Assembly (NCBI GenBank): GCA_004026145.2
Contig: CP034993.1
Location: 5,698,465-5,762,464, forward strand
Source: Takifugu bimaculatus
Lineage: Eukaryota > Chordata > Actinopteri > Tetraodontiformes > Tetraodontidae
Length of the DNA: 64,000 bases
Reading direction: 5' to 3'
Part shown: positions 28,012-39,261 of the stretch, piece after piece
Layout: each line of letters begins with the position of its first letter
How positions within the stretch are numbered: position 1 is the first letter of the stretch
Notes under the pieces: generated by a model
The model's database searches: none
Told to the model about the DNA's origin: nothing
What the model saw: the letters and a program-made list of their open reading frames with translations, nothing else
Position numbers and translations under genes: made by a program

Positions 28012-31000
28012 TTAGATTGGCTTGATCTTGAAGTGCAGACTAATGAGACTGAAGACGAGACATTTCAGATCCTGCACCAGGTAGTAGAAGACACGCAGGC
28101 CTTCAGGGTCCCTGAAGAGCACAAGAGGATGGTCTCAGGAGTCTAACCTTGGGTCTCTTTTACAACTGAAATCAACACTTACTTGGACTGGTTGACATCA
28201 ATGAGGGAACCGATTTTCGAAGTTGTGAACGAGATGTGTTCATCTCCAATGACGATCTCCAGCTCCTGCAGAGGTGGGGAAAGAGGGTTAACCTTTTCTC
28301 AATACGCAGACCTGCCTCTGGATTGTATCAAGCACCGTATTCCAAGACATTCTTCCACATGGTTGTCTCTTCTGTCTAACCAGAAGGATTCCTGGACGTC
28401 TATCTAGAGAGGGGCTGTGTATGTCCAGCTGAGGGAGAATCCATGACACAGTATTTACGCCTCTCATCTGGCTTTAGACCAACTGGCTGTTCTCCACATG
28501 CAGGTAGGTGGCAGAGAGTCCTCCCCTCCCTACTGTAAGGGCTATACATCCAACCCAGACCCAGTGGCATTAAAACGGGACCAGTGGTCCATTTTAAGGG
28601 TGAGCAACAACAATATTTTAAAGAATGCAGGTACAGACAGGTTGCTGGCTAGCTTCAGTCAGCCCTTCCCTTAAACCAGCCCTTCTCAAATAGTGGGGCG
28701 TGTGACCCCGGAGAACATGTTTTTTTTTTTTTGCCGTACTAGAATAAAGTGTAATTGCACATCCCGCGCGCACACACCACAGAGCAAGAGATAGGAAGTG
28801 CAGTGAACAAACCATCAAGAGACAGCATGAAAAAATACTTAACAGTGATGAAAAGAAAGGCGGAGAGAGACAGAGATAATGAGACAAACGAAAGCTAAGA
28901 CGAGGAAATATGACGAAGCATATATAGCGCTTGGCTGCACTGTGACTACGGTGGGAGACGAGGAAAGACCGGTGTGTTTACTGTGTCATTACACCCCAGT
29001 CACGCTGATAAGCCGCTTGAGTTTTTTCAGCGAAAACGTGCCGAATATTGGCAACAATCATCCCGTTTTGGTCTATATTTCTTTCTTTTTTTGTTTTCTT
29101 TAATGTTAATAAGGATACAATGTTATGCAGAGGTGTATTTATAACAATTTCATATTTCAATTTCACTAATTATAGTCACGGCGGGGGGTGGGGCGCAAAA
29201 TGTTTTTCTTCTTCCTAGGGGGGGCGTAACAGAAAATAATTGAGAAGCACTGCCTTAAACCAATCAATCTACGTCACTTCACTTGACCAGCTGGGTTGTA
29301 AACTAAACTTCAAGATTTACTTTATTCATCCCCGTAGGGAAATTGAATACCTGCTTCAACCTGCTGAGTCAGGAAGACAATAAAAAGGAAATAAAAAGAA
29401 ACACCTAAACTGATAAGGCTTTTCTGTGCTGCTATAGACACCCTGCTGTTCTGAGGGGAGCCTTCTAAAGGCACACTGATAAAAGCACCCCCTCGTCCTG
29501 CTGGAGACGGACACCAACCTGTCTGCCGACCCTGTCGGGAGGGGGCCACAGCGCATCATCTTCCTTGGTGATCTCACTGTCGTCGATGATCCTCTTCAGC
29601 TCTTCCATCACACTTTTGTGGACATATGCCTGAGCAGTGTCAAAGATAGTCATTCAGACCTTTATTAACTATTGAGGACCAAGTCACATGACCAAGAGGG
29701 TTAGCACCCAGATCACAATTTAGTTAAACAAGTCACAGGCTGTTTCCAAAACCACCCCCTATACCCTACATAGTGCACTCAAGAGTGTGGACGCCATTTT
29801 GAAATAGTGTCCGAATTGTTAGTGAGCATCGCTGTACCCTATGTAGTGCACTCAATTTATCCCACAATGCACTGCGAAAAGTAGTGTACAAGCGAGCACC
29901 CTAACTCGGAAAATGTATCCCATCAGCCTTTACGGTGTGCGTGATACTGTAAAGGCTGATGGGATACATTTTTTAAGGTAATTTCTACTGTGCGGTTTGA
30001 AATATGAAATTTTTGGAAATAAGATTTTTTTCAGTAGGGGTCCAATATGATCATCTTAAAATATGACAACATAAATGTGTAAAAAATAAAAAAATCAATC
30101 AATCTTTACTGATCCCCCCGCCCCTCACTTAAAATTGTTCTTCGGAATCATTTGTTCCTCACCAGGCGACAGAATCTCAGTAAAAGAATATTTACAAAGA
30201 TGAAAAGTAGCTCTGGATCCATTTTTTGATGAAAAATTGCTTTATTAAATGTTTTCACTACAGCAGAATATGACTTGAGAATGTACCATCACATCTTGGC
30301 TTGAAAATGTCAAGGGACACTAATTATTTTAGGTAATAAGTAATTATTATTGTATTATTATTGACATTAATATTTCATTTTATTATATAAAGTCAATTAT
30401 AGGGTAAAATATTGCATTTTCATAAAATGACCGCTGAATGTATTTCTGATGGGTTAAAATAATTAAATGGACCTGGCCACTTTTCCCGGCGACCGGTTCG
30501 TAATTTTTATGCAACACCATGACGTCACTTTACGTGCGCCGTAAATGATGCTGTTGTCCGAAAACTAACATTAAATTGAGTGCACTATGTAGCTCACTCA
30601 ATCCATGTCCCCCATGTAGTGAGTAGTGAATAGGGAACGAGTGTGTGGTTTCGGAAAAAGCCACAGATTAGCCCTCGCTCTGCATCAGCTGACAGCAATG
30701 CACGTTAACCACGGGAATTCAATGTAATAATTTAATGCACACCTTTCCCCCGCGTTTACAGAAAAACATAAATGAAGAATTACCTCCTTTCGGATCATCA
30801 CGTCATTCTTGTAGTTGCTGTTGTTGGCATACCTCAGTTTCCCTGCATGGAGAAGAGTAGCATCAACTTCAGCCATCTCCACACATAAAGCTACGGCAGC
30901 TTTTCATGCATCCCGCTTCTGTTACGCTAATTAACCAAATTCATAATATTATAACAATAATTATTTTTATAACCATGTTCAAAAAGCAGGCGAAATCATT

Positions 31001-31920
31001 TTCTGTGTGCCCATTTGCATCTGGGTAAGAATATTAGGATAACTTCATCATATTTAAGTTCTTGGCAAGTTGCAAATGGACAGATTCAATCCGGAGCAAA
31101 GAGGGAAAAGTCTGCTCCTCTGGCATGAAATGATTTTAACAGTGATTCACATTCGTCAATGTTTGTCTGAAAAATGACAAGGGATTTGTAAATTGTGACT
31201 GTGGAGAAATAGGAGCACATATATAATACATAACATACACAATGCACGTGTGTTGCTGTCCAGTAAAGTGTTCCAGTGTCTTAAGGCCAGCATTTGGAAA
31301 TGGTGAATAAATTATTAATAACTGATTGTGTTTACTGCACAAGTTACACTTAAAAGTCAGCTTTACGGCCTCGACAGAAATGAGTTTTCTACATCAGCCT
31401 GACTTGGTTCCATTGTTCCCTTCTCGTGTACAGGAAAAAGTGGATTTACTTTCAAGGAATGAGGCTGGCAGGTCTACACAGACCCAACATTTGAGCGCAA
31501 AACACTGCAGGAATTCCCTGAACCGCTGACCCTTAAGGGAAATCCCACATTTGATTCTACCTCGAATTGTTTTTACGACAATAAATACCACTTGTCGACC
31601 ATCATAGAAACACGCGGTAGTGGTTGATCCCGTTAACGCATTATGTATATATATGTATACACACACGTGTTTATACGCATATATATATATATACACACAC
31701 GTGTATACGTTTGTGTGTATGAATATGAACATACATACATGTGTAAGTGCTGAGCTCCGGTAACAAATAGTCAATAAATGGAATCAAGCTAATGCTAAAG
31801 GTTCAAGCGATAGGCCGGATACAACTTACCGTCAGGTCTAAATTCAAATTCCAGGAACTCGTGTCCAAATTTCCCCTTATGACCAACATAATATCTCAAA
31901 TAAAAGTCACTTGTTGACAT
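28012..31920 (-). CDS. magoh: Mago nashi homologue, exon junction complex core
   Basis: MAGOH pairs with RBM8A/Y14 and locks eIF4A3 on spliced mRNA in the exon junction complex. Five minus-strand exons (31830-31920, 30784-30842, 29519-29629, 28183-28265, 28012-28111) join to 147 codons plus stop, the normal length. Landmarks are [72 protein letters not shown] and [13 protein letters not shown]. Only the N-terminal MSTS differs from mammals. Introns carry a LINE tail, a hAT element and a hairpin MITE. The neighbour cpt2 is also next to MAGOH in human. The czib gene found between them in human is absent here. Confidence 0.95.
28677..29252. mobile_element. Non-autonomous hAT element with ZBED5-like coding remnant
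   Basis: Ends are inverted repeats (CAGCCCTTCTCAA / TTGAGAAGCACTG) flanked by an exact 8-bp duplication CCTTAAAC (28669-28676, 29253-29260). Inside, a plus-strand frame (28879 on) reads [19 protein letters not shown] and [11 protein letters not shown], the start of a ZBED5/hAT transposase BED-like region, and then breaks down. The 576-bp element lies in magoh intron 3. Confidence 0.85.
29300..29500 (-). mobile_element. LINE 3' tail in magoh intron 3
   Basis: TTTATTCATCCCCGTAGGGAAATTG near 29320-29345 is the reverse complement of the tail at 3333-3352. The repeat approaches the exon 3 donor at 29518. The frame at 29322-29549 is repeat-derived. Confidence 0.5.
29741..30663. mobile_element. MITE-like DNA element, full copy 2
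   Basis: Begins GGCTGTTTCCAAAACCAC and ends GTGTGGTTTCGGAAAAAGCC, an imperfect terminal inverted repeat of about 18 bp. ACA flanks both sides, a possible 3-bp duplication. The element contains several TAGTGCACTCAA blocks and a long internal hairpin at 29910-29972. Its right part (30040-30663) is homologous in reverse to 5788-6395. It sits in magoh intron 2. Superfamily unresolved; PIF/Harbinger-like is one possibility. Confidence 0.6.
29910..29972. repeat. Perfect 24-bp inverted repeat hairpin
   Basis: 29910-29933 is the exact reverse complement of 29949-29972 with a 15-nt loop. It lies inside the MITE within a magoh intron, so it would be transcribed in the pre-mRNA. It resembles MITE-derived microRNA precursors in shape; no expression can be inferred from sequence. 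Confidence 0.7.
31640..31740. repeat. TA/CA-rich microsatellite
   Basis: Mixed (TA)n and (CA)n tract with ACACACGTGT repeated, in magoh intron 1. The minus-strand frame at 31394-31774 is an artefact of this tract. Confidence 0.6.
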
Positions 31921-31984
31921 TGTTAAGTTCAAAGAACACGCTGATTTAATATTGCCGCTATGGCTACTACTGCCGTTGTTACCG

Positions 31985-33080
31985 CCGCTGCTGCTTCTTC
32001 TTCTTCTTCTTAACGGCGGATGGCATCCAGCTTGTAGATGCAATACCGCCAACTTCTGGACTGGAGTGCGAAGCAGATTTCTCTAATGTCTAAACCCTAC
32101 TCCTTAGCCCTGTTAACTCTAAAAAACGAAAAAAAAAAATTATAATAACATTAAAAAAAGCCCTAAAAGCGACATCATCCGATTTCCTCCTCAACAATTC
32201 CACGAGATTACGCTGTACTTTATTTCTTTTTAAGTGTTTCTTTTAGCGCTTCTGTTTCTTCTTCTTCCTTCCTGTTTAATGGCGGTGGGCAATGTTCGGG
32301 TGCACTACCGCCACCGGTGAGGATGGGCACCCAGGATAGAACTCTGCACAAGGTACTGGTAAAAATAAAAAAATCAGAACAAAACCAAACAAATATAACC
32401 CAAACCAGCATATATTCTCTTTGTTAACTTATTTCCTGTCATAAACTTCAGCACAATTCTAACGCCTCACTCTACGCCCGCTCCTCAGTACATCCCTCAT
32501 CCAACTGTACTCTTTGTTTATTAAGCTCCTGGATCATCTTCTCTGTACTTTGAATTTTCTAGAGTGCACTGAGGCATGCTCCACTGACTTTCCTCCAGTC
32601 ACACCCACACCCCTTTGTTTCCCTATTTTATTTTATTCAACGTGTTATTTAATCCTGTGTGTCCACATCGGAGTTGGGTGATCACCACCTCCTCCCTCCT
32701 GTCTCTCCATGCATCATATCGTGTGGGTTCTTTGATGCCTCTGTATATATCTGCACACAACTATAATAACCATCAATGTGTGCTTGAGCCAGTTGTGAAC
32801 TGAGAACACGGTTCCTGTCTTTCCTATATGCTATTAATGAGAGGTCTCCTGCAGCATCAGGAGGTAACCAGGGTTGGTAACCAAGGGTGTTGTTGGACCG
32901 ATGTGTAGTCGATGTAGTTGAAGGTGCCTTTTCTGTCACTGTCCATCCGAAACTCTTTACTTTCCTCCTCTCTTTGGTTGCTCCTGCTGCCACTGCATCT
33001 TCTTCTTCTTTTGTTATTAGGTAGTTGTCACACCAGATGATGGTGTATTACCGCCAGCAACAGGACTCGAGTGTGGATGA
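31985..33080. repeat. Three copies of a short CTT-tract dispersed repeat
   Basis: Related blocks near 31985-32075, 32250-32340 and 33000-33080 share TTCTTCTT, GGCGG and a CACTACCGCCA-like core, and are akin to the one at 4270-4390. The first overlaps the region just upstream of the magoh start codon (31920). Between them lies unremarkable intergenic DNA. No family is assigned. Confidence 0.4.
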
Positions 33081-33884
33081 AGCAACTGCACAAACAAGGC
33101 AAACTGAATACCTAATATTGAAATGCAATATTCAATAATTCTTAATAAAGAAAACATGTGGTTTCTCTGTGTAATCTATTATTTCAGTTTAGTGTAGTTT
33201 CATTTCGTTTATTTCAAACATGTAAAAAGCAAAAAGATAATCCTGGACTAATAGACAACCCCAGACTACAGTTAAGACACTGCCATAACAAATAAAACCC
33301 TCCTCAATACTTATGAATCCATGTAAATGTCATCAATAGACAGTTTAATGCCGTTAGTATCCAACACCTGGGGGACGAGACAGGTCATATCTAAACATGC
33401 TTCCTGTCAGATAAATAACTCATTATCCTTTCCAATGTTTTCCCCCTGATGCCATTCTGATTTATTTTTGAGTATTGTGGTTTATTGTGTCAAAAGCATT
33501 TTTAGGTCTGTGAATAGCTCCACCATGGGCTGTTTTTGCTCAACCTAATGGTTTAATGCCATTATTGTTGTTCAGTGAGTAGTTTGAGCATTGAGTGTTT
33601 CCATGAACTTGTCCAGAGAGTTATTGAAATGCTTTTCATGACCCATCTGTAGTTTGTCTGTTCATCAGTCAGACTGCTCCTCAGCTTACCTGGATCAGGG
33701 GTTTGCTCTACAAGATCAGGTCAAACAATAACAATGAATTTGTTAAAGTTTTTTAGCACTTTATGTCATATTTTTCAGAGTGATTGATAATACATTAAGA
33801 TAACTTGTTTACTACAGTTCACTTAACTAAACTTTTGATTATAATATCTATTCCTACCCCACATATAGTCTTCTCTCATCACAT
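33081..33884. other. Intergenic DNA, nothing recognised
   Basis: AT-rich sequence upstream of magoh with no exon-like or RNA-like feature visible. Confidence 0.4.
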
Positions 33885-33995
33885 ATGGGCTGAAGGCAGG
33901 TCCATCCCTGGATGAGCTTTGTCTGCACTGGGTCTCAAACCAACAACCTTCCACTTCTCAGCCCAGTTCCTAACAGACTGAGCCGCTGTCGCCTG
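33885..33995 (-). repeat. tRNA-derived SINE head
   Basis: In reverse orientation it reads GGCGACAGCGGCTCAGTCTG with a GGTTTGAGACC block about 45 nt further on, matching the A and B boxes of a polymerase III promoter in a degenerate tRNA-like head. A cousin lies at 43864-43945. Confidence 0.5.
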
Positions 33996-33997
33996 CG

Positions 33998-34730
33998 CTA
34001 ACTTTCTTTTAGTAGTTGACTTATTTTTGGTTTTTTTGATCTACTGACACAATGGGATTGGGTAGTGGCCACGTGTGAATGGCCTCTTCTCCACATGGGG
34101 ATGTTTGTCAAAACTGTATTGTAAACAGGTGAGAGGTCATGTCCCAGAGCCCCACCTCTCTTTAATGATGGTCTTTCCAGTTTGACATAGATGGCTTCTT
34201 TCACTCCTCTCTCAAACTATCTATCCTGCCTGGCCAAAACCTGTACATCACTGTCCTCAAACAAGTGTCCTTTGTACTACAGATGCAGGTGAATGACTAA
34301 GTCCTGGCCTGAGGAATTGGCTCTTCAATGTGTGCCATGCACTTGAGGAGCGGTTGTTTTGTCTCCCCAATGTGCAGGTCTTGGCGTTCGTCATTACACT
34401 GGACTGCAGACACTACGTTGTTCTGTTTGTGTCTCGGTGTTTTGTCCTTTCGGTGGACAAGCTTCTGCCTCAGGGTATTGGAGGGATTGAAGTGCATCAC
34501 GATGTTGCGTTTGTTGAAGATCCTCCTGATCTTCTCAGAAAGCCCTGCAACATATGGAATGACAATGTTGTTCCCTTTTTGGCCGATTCAACTCTGTCTC
34601 CTCTGGGTTTCCTAGAGGGTCTAGACTAGAGGTAGATTTGTGGTGTTGTCTGCATCTCAGGTTAAAGCATAAATGGTTCCTGTAGTCTGCATGTTTTCTT
34701 GAAGTTCTTTCATACCCCAGCACCAGTCAA
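33998..34730 (-). mobile_element. Penelope-like element with GIY-YIG remnant
   Basis: Minus-strand frames read KQNNVVSAVQCNDERQDLHI, GETKQPLLK and, downstream, VKEAIYVKLERPSLKRGG followed by LSPVYNTVL. These are the GIY-YIG endonuclease-like domain and tail of a fish Penelope-like element. The reading frame is broken by several indels. It is the same family as the 3' piece at 10737-11222. Confidence 0.75.
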
Positions 34731-35580
34731 AGGGTGTTCATCCCATTGTACATGGCAATATGTCTGTGAAGAATCTACTGATGCTGCATCAATATTAAGT
34801 ATATTTTACTGTAGTATAATCACTCTGTTATACAATCACACATACAGTAACATCACATGAGGGGTTGGGTGAGCCTTTGTTCTGAGGGGGTCAGAACTCA
34901 TCTAGACTCCTCTACAGTAGATGACAGTAATGTATTTAAACATCAGTTTCCATCAGTTGCCAGGTAGATGTAATGCGAGATTCCACAATATAGTCCTGGA
35001 TCAAGGGTCAAAGATCCTTTAGATTCTTTGGTCATATTTGCTCTTTGACACATACGATTTCCTGTGAGGCATACGTCTTTGGTCCTTTAGGCTGCTGTTG
35101 TTGTTTTGGAAAGTCTGTATGTATATATTTCTGTTTTGGTTTAATTTTTGAAAGTAAAAATGTCATCTCTTCAATAAATGTCTTTTATACAGCTATGCAG
35201 AAAGTGTAAAAATAATTTTGATTTGACTGTTATTTGTAGTATGAACCATGTGGAAAATATTTGGAAAGATCACCTCATTTGTTATCAGCACTATTTTTCA
35301 GACTTAAGATCTCATTTTAGACCTTTGTGATTCCAATAATTCCAATAATTATTTTCACGTAATTTGAAACAATGAAAAAAGCTGATCTGTAGGACCCTAA
35401 ATGTCTAATTGAAAGGGAATGCTACCTCAATTTATGCATTTAGATGATCTTTATTAAATATTGATTATTAAATATCACCTTATTTATTTTCTCTTAAATA
35501 GACAGTTGTTTCGATTTTAAATGTGCCGATTTCATTCATGTCTGATGTTTAGAATCGCTTTTGTTTAGTCATTTGGTGGT
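34731..35580. other. Intergenic DNA upstream of tmco1
   Basis: AT-rich; no exon, RNA gene or repeat family recognised. Confidence 0.4.
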
Positions 35581-35632
35581 CATAAAGAGGGGGAAAAAGA
35601 CCGTAAAAATATCTGCGCAAGCGCCAATTTTA

Positions 35633-35642
35633 GCGCATGCGC
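35633..35642. promoter_or_regulatory. NRF-1-type palindrome in tmco1 promoter
   Basis: GCGCATGCGC is a perfect consensus NRF-1 site, 113 bp upstream of the tmco1 ATG in a locally CpG-rich stretch. NRF-1 sites are common in housekeeping promoters. Confidence 0.6.
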
Positions 35643-35754
35643 AGAAGCGATACGAGCGGCTCGGGTTCCGGTTCTAGACCGGACGCACACGCACCCGTTC
35701 TGTCAGTGTTTTAACCTTTCTCTCCTCTTCGGTAAACCTGTGAATATCATCGTC

Positions 35755-37892
35755 ATGAGTACCATGTTTGCAGACACAATTCTTATTGTGTTCATTTCAG
35801 TTTGTACAGCGTTGTTGGCCGAAGGTGGGTGACGCTTTTCTAAAGTTAGACGTTTTAATCACCGTTGTCAACAACAACGGAAATAAAAGACAACACATTC
35901 GTGTCGCTTTGTTTCATCAATCGTAATGTTAATGATCATTTGTTTTTTCCCAGTCTGGTCCTCAAAAGCCAAGTGGCTCGACTGAAGCAGCTAGCGTAGC
36001 CGACCAAGCTAATGCTTCCTGAATCCCATTTATTAATCTGTTTATTACATCTATGATCGGCAAAATCTGCAAACATTCACCAATAAAAGGTTAAAATTGC
36101 GACAGAGTCCGATGACTTTAGACCAGCGCCTGTTGTGGTTGCATCAAAGTGTGCATTATTGCCCTTTACTGTGTTTAAACTGCGTCTTTCTTCAGGGATT
36201 ACTTGGGTTTTAGTGTATCGAACTGAAAAGTACAAAAAGCTGAAGGCTGAAGTGGAAAAACAAAGCAAAAAGCGTAAGTATCTCATCCAGCAGGGCTTCA
36301 TGTTGGGTCAGCTTTGACTGAAGTGAGTTAATCTCTATTGGCTTTTGTTTGTTCAATATTAGTGGAGAAGAAAAAAGAAACCATTACAGAATCTGCAGGG
36401 CGTCAGCAGAAGAAGAAAATTGGTAGAAACCCAGTAAATTCTAATAATGAAGTATCAGCAAGCATGTTTTACTTACTAATGAATCTCTACATTTCTAAAT
36501 GTATTACAGAAAGACAAGAAGAGAAGCTGAAAAACAACAACAGAGACTTGTCTATGGTATGATGCTTAATTTTATGTCTAAATCTAGTTTGTTTTCATTT
36601 CATGTTTTGCATTCCATAAATTCTTGCAAATTTTCTGTATGCAGGTGCGCATGAAGTCCATGTTTGCCATTGGCTTCTGCTTCACTGCTTTGATGGGCAT
36701 GTTTAACTCCATGTGAGTAGTTTCATCTGTTCAGAACATACAGATCCCTCCAAACAAGCAGCTGCTAATGACTGTGCTTTCCTTCAGCTTTGACGGCAGA
36801 GTGGTCGCCAAGCTCCCATTTGTCCCGCTCTCATACATTCAGGGACTGTCACATCGTAACTTGCTGGGAGAAGACTACACTGACTGTTCTTTTATTTTCC
36901 TCTACATCCTCTGCACAATGTCCATCAGACAGGTATTTTTGATTAAATGTCACATTTTTCCTCTGGCATATAACATCTTTTTGTGTGGTCCTGTCATCTT
37001 TGAGTTGAAGAGGGCTAAAGGTTGCAAAGTCACCGTATGTACAGTAAGCTTAAAGGAATCCTTTTTATTTGCTGAATGTCTATGCGCTGTAAAGGGGATC
37101 TGGTGTCAGAGACACACAGGTCAGCTGCTGAGGGTTGAGGGGCAGTTGAATGGAACCCAGCACAGAAAGTCCAATGAACTCAGACCTAATTGAGATCATT
37201 CAGGACCTCTGGCTGGGCAGAGGGCTCATCTTTCAACAGGGTAATGGTCCGAAGCTAAATATCAATTAGTGCAGTTGGATCAACTGTAAATGACCATGAG
37301 TGGCCCAGCCAGAACTGCTTGTTATTGTTGCTGTTATATCCTTTATTTCAATTGGAACTTCACTGAGATTAAATATTTTTTCGAGGGAGAACCAGGCAAG
37401 AAAGCGCACTATTAGAAATTAGTTACAGTAAACCATAGTAACATATGGAAATATATACATATTGGGACAACAGATAAAATTCAAACACAAGGTTCAAGAA
37501 AAGCAGTGGGGCTCCTCATTTCCTTTAAAAGAATGCTTTTTTTTGAAGGGGACAGAGAGGAATTATTCCCAAAAACAGCTGATGGGGGGCGGGGTGGGGG
37601 GGTGTAGGAGAGGAGCAGATGTACATTACATATGTTCTCCATGTTTTTGTCATTGTAGGATAATAGGGTTAACTTAATTTACTCTAATGGCCCATCTCCT
37701 GGAGAAAAACAATTAAGAAAGGATCAAATGTACAATGGCCATTTTGACATTTTGGTTGTTTAGCCAACATGTATTGTGCTGTTTCTGCTCCAGAACATCC
37801 AGAAGATGCTGGGTCTGGCCCCCTCAAGAGCTGCTACAAAACAAGCTGGAGGCTTCTTGGGACCTCCTCCTCAAGCAGCAAAGTTTTCTTAA
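35755..37892 (+). CDS. tmco1: ER calcium-load channel / translocon factor TMCO1
   Basis: An ER membrane protein described as a calcium-load-activated channel and as part of the multipass translocon (Oxa1/GET1 relative). Seven exons (35755-35824, 36196-36273, 36363-36422, 36510-36556, 36645-36712, 36788-36932, 37794-37892) join to 188 codons plus stop, the length of the human short form. The N-terminal membrane segment is followed by a Lys/Glu-rich coiled coil (about residues 31-85), then FAIGFCFTALMGMFNSIFDG and LYILCTMSIRQNIQKMLG. The C-terminus is AGGFLGPPPQAAKFS. All junctions are GT/AG and in phase. The 861-bp last intron holds no recognisable repeat. Confidence 0.95.
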
Positions 37893-37999
37893 GCATCAGA
37901 CGGGACGTTCTTACTGCAGTATGATGGTGCGGAGCAGCGTCTGCAGAGCTGGAGCATTCATTTTGCAGCTTCATTAAATCACCTTCTGTTGGATTTATT

Positions 38000-39150
38000 G
38001 ACTATGCTTTATTTAACTTTGACAAAAATTTAGAGGTAGAAGCTGTCCTTAGACGTTTGCATGCAGTGCAGAGATCCACTGGATCTCCTCTGTGATCATC
38101 AGACAGCAGCAAACCTTTTGTTTGTTTATAATGCTTCATTAGGACAAAACCAGTCACTCTGCCAGTTAGATTGGATGCACAATTTTTGCATATTAACTAA
38201 GATTTAGGTCTTTTTTAAATTAAGAGTTTTACTTCCTCCCCATTGTGTCCTGTGTTTTAATTCTTATGGAATAAAGACATCAGTTGCTTTTTTTTCATAC
38301 TGATGGAATCAGCAGCTTGGAAGTAAGTCTTAACATCTGAAGAGACTGAAGCTTATGATTAGCCTAAGCTTATGATTACATGCGCGAGGCGAGAGGGCAA
38401 CAGCACAAATCTACACAAGAAATGAGAGGAGAGTAAAAAAAGTTGAAAAAAGGTGCTCTTGTGTATGTGAGTCTAAGCTTATACCAAGAAACGTAACAGG
38501 GAAATTAAAGGGTAGATCATCCAGAGTAACGAAGAGATTAGTTTATCTTTTCCTGAGGAGGATTAAACACAAACGTGTAGATAAATACAGCTGAATGCAT
38601 TCCTGCAGCTGGATAATGTTTTCCGAGACAACAGGATGAAACTGACTTCACCTTACAGACTGAGCGTAGGCCAAGAGAAAAGCAGAGGTCCAAGTACAGA
38701 TTAGTAGTGGAACTCATTACTAACCTTATATGAAGAGGAAAAATAAATATGAGCAAACTGGAATCTATCTGATCTGACTATGAGCTAAACCAGTCTAGTG
38801 CCTCTAATCCCAGTGACCTCCAGTCTCTGTAACAGGTGGCGATTATCCACTGTATCAAGAGCAGCAATCAGAACCATCATAGAACCTATCAATTCATATT
38901 CATTCATTTTTCATTCAATTTTACTTTAGAGAAATGGGTAAGTAGTATTAGATGGTCTTCTATCTGCACTCTTTACCAACGCCAAATGAAAAACAGCAGG
39001 AAAAAACATATAACAGATAATTACATTTAACATTTTCATGTGCCCACGTAAATATTTTCTGGAAACTTTAGAGGGATATTTGCAACTAAAAATTGAGAGT
39101 ATATTAGTTTTAGAACAATCGGGATATAGTGATCGAGACTGACCTATAAA
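38000..39150. other. tmco1 3' region and intergenic DNA
   Basis: Holds the tmco1 3' UTR, with AATAAAG at 38270-38276 as a likely poly(A) signal, then intergenic sequence up to the med8 promoter. No gene or named repeat is seen. Confidence 0.4.
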
Positions 39151-39184
39151 GGGCGCTGTTTTGTGCCGATACAGTTCGACTCCC

Positions 39185-39228
39185 GTAAACGAAGAAGAAG
39201 AAAACGAAGAAGAAGAAGAAGACGTCAT
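39185..39228 (+). promoter_or_regulatory. GAA tract and CRE-like site before med8
   Basis: A GAAGAAGAA-rich run is followed by GACGTCAT (39220-39227), a CRE-like element, about 35 bp upstream of the med8 ATG. The GAA run belongs to the short dispersed repeat family seen elsewhere in the window. Confidence 0.4.
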
Positions 39229-39261
39229 AAATTTGCGTCCAACAGTAACTGGAGGTTCAAA

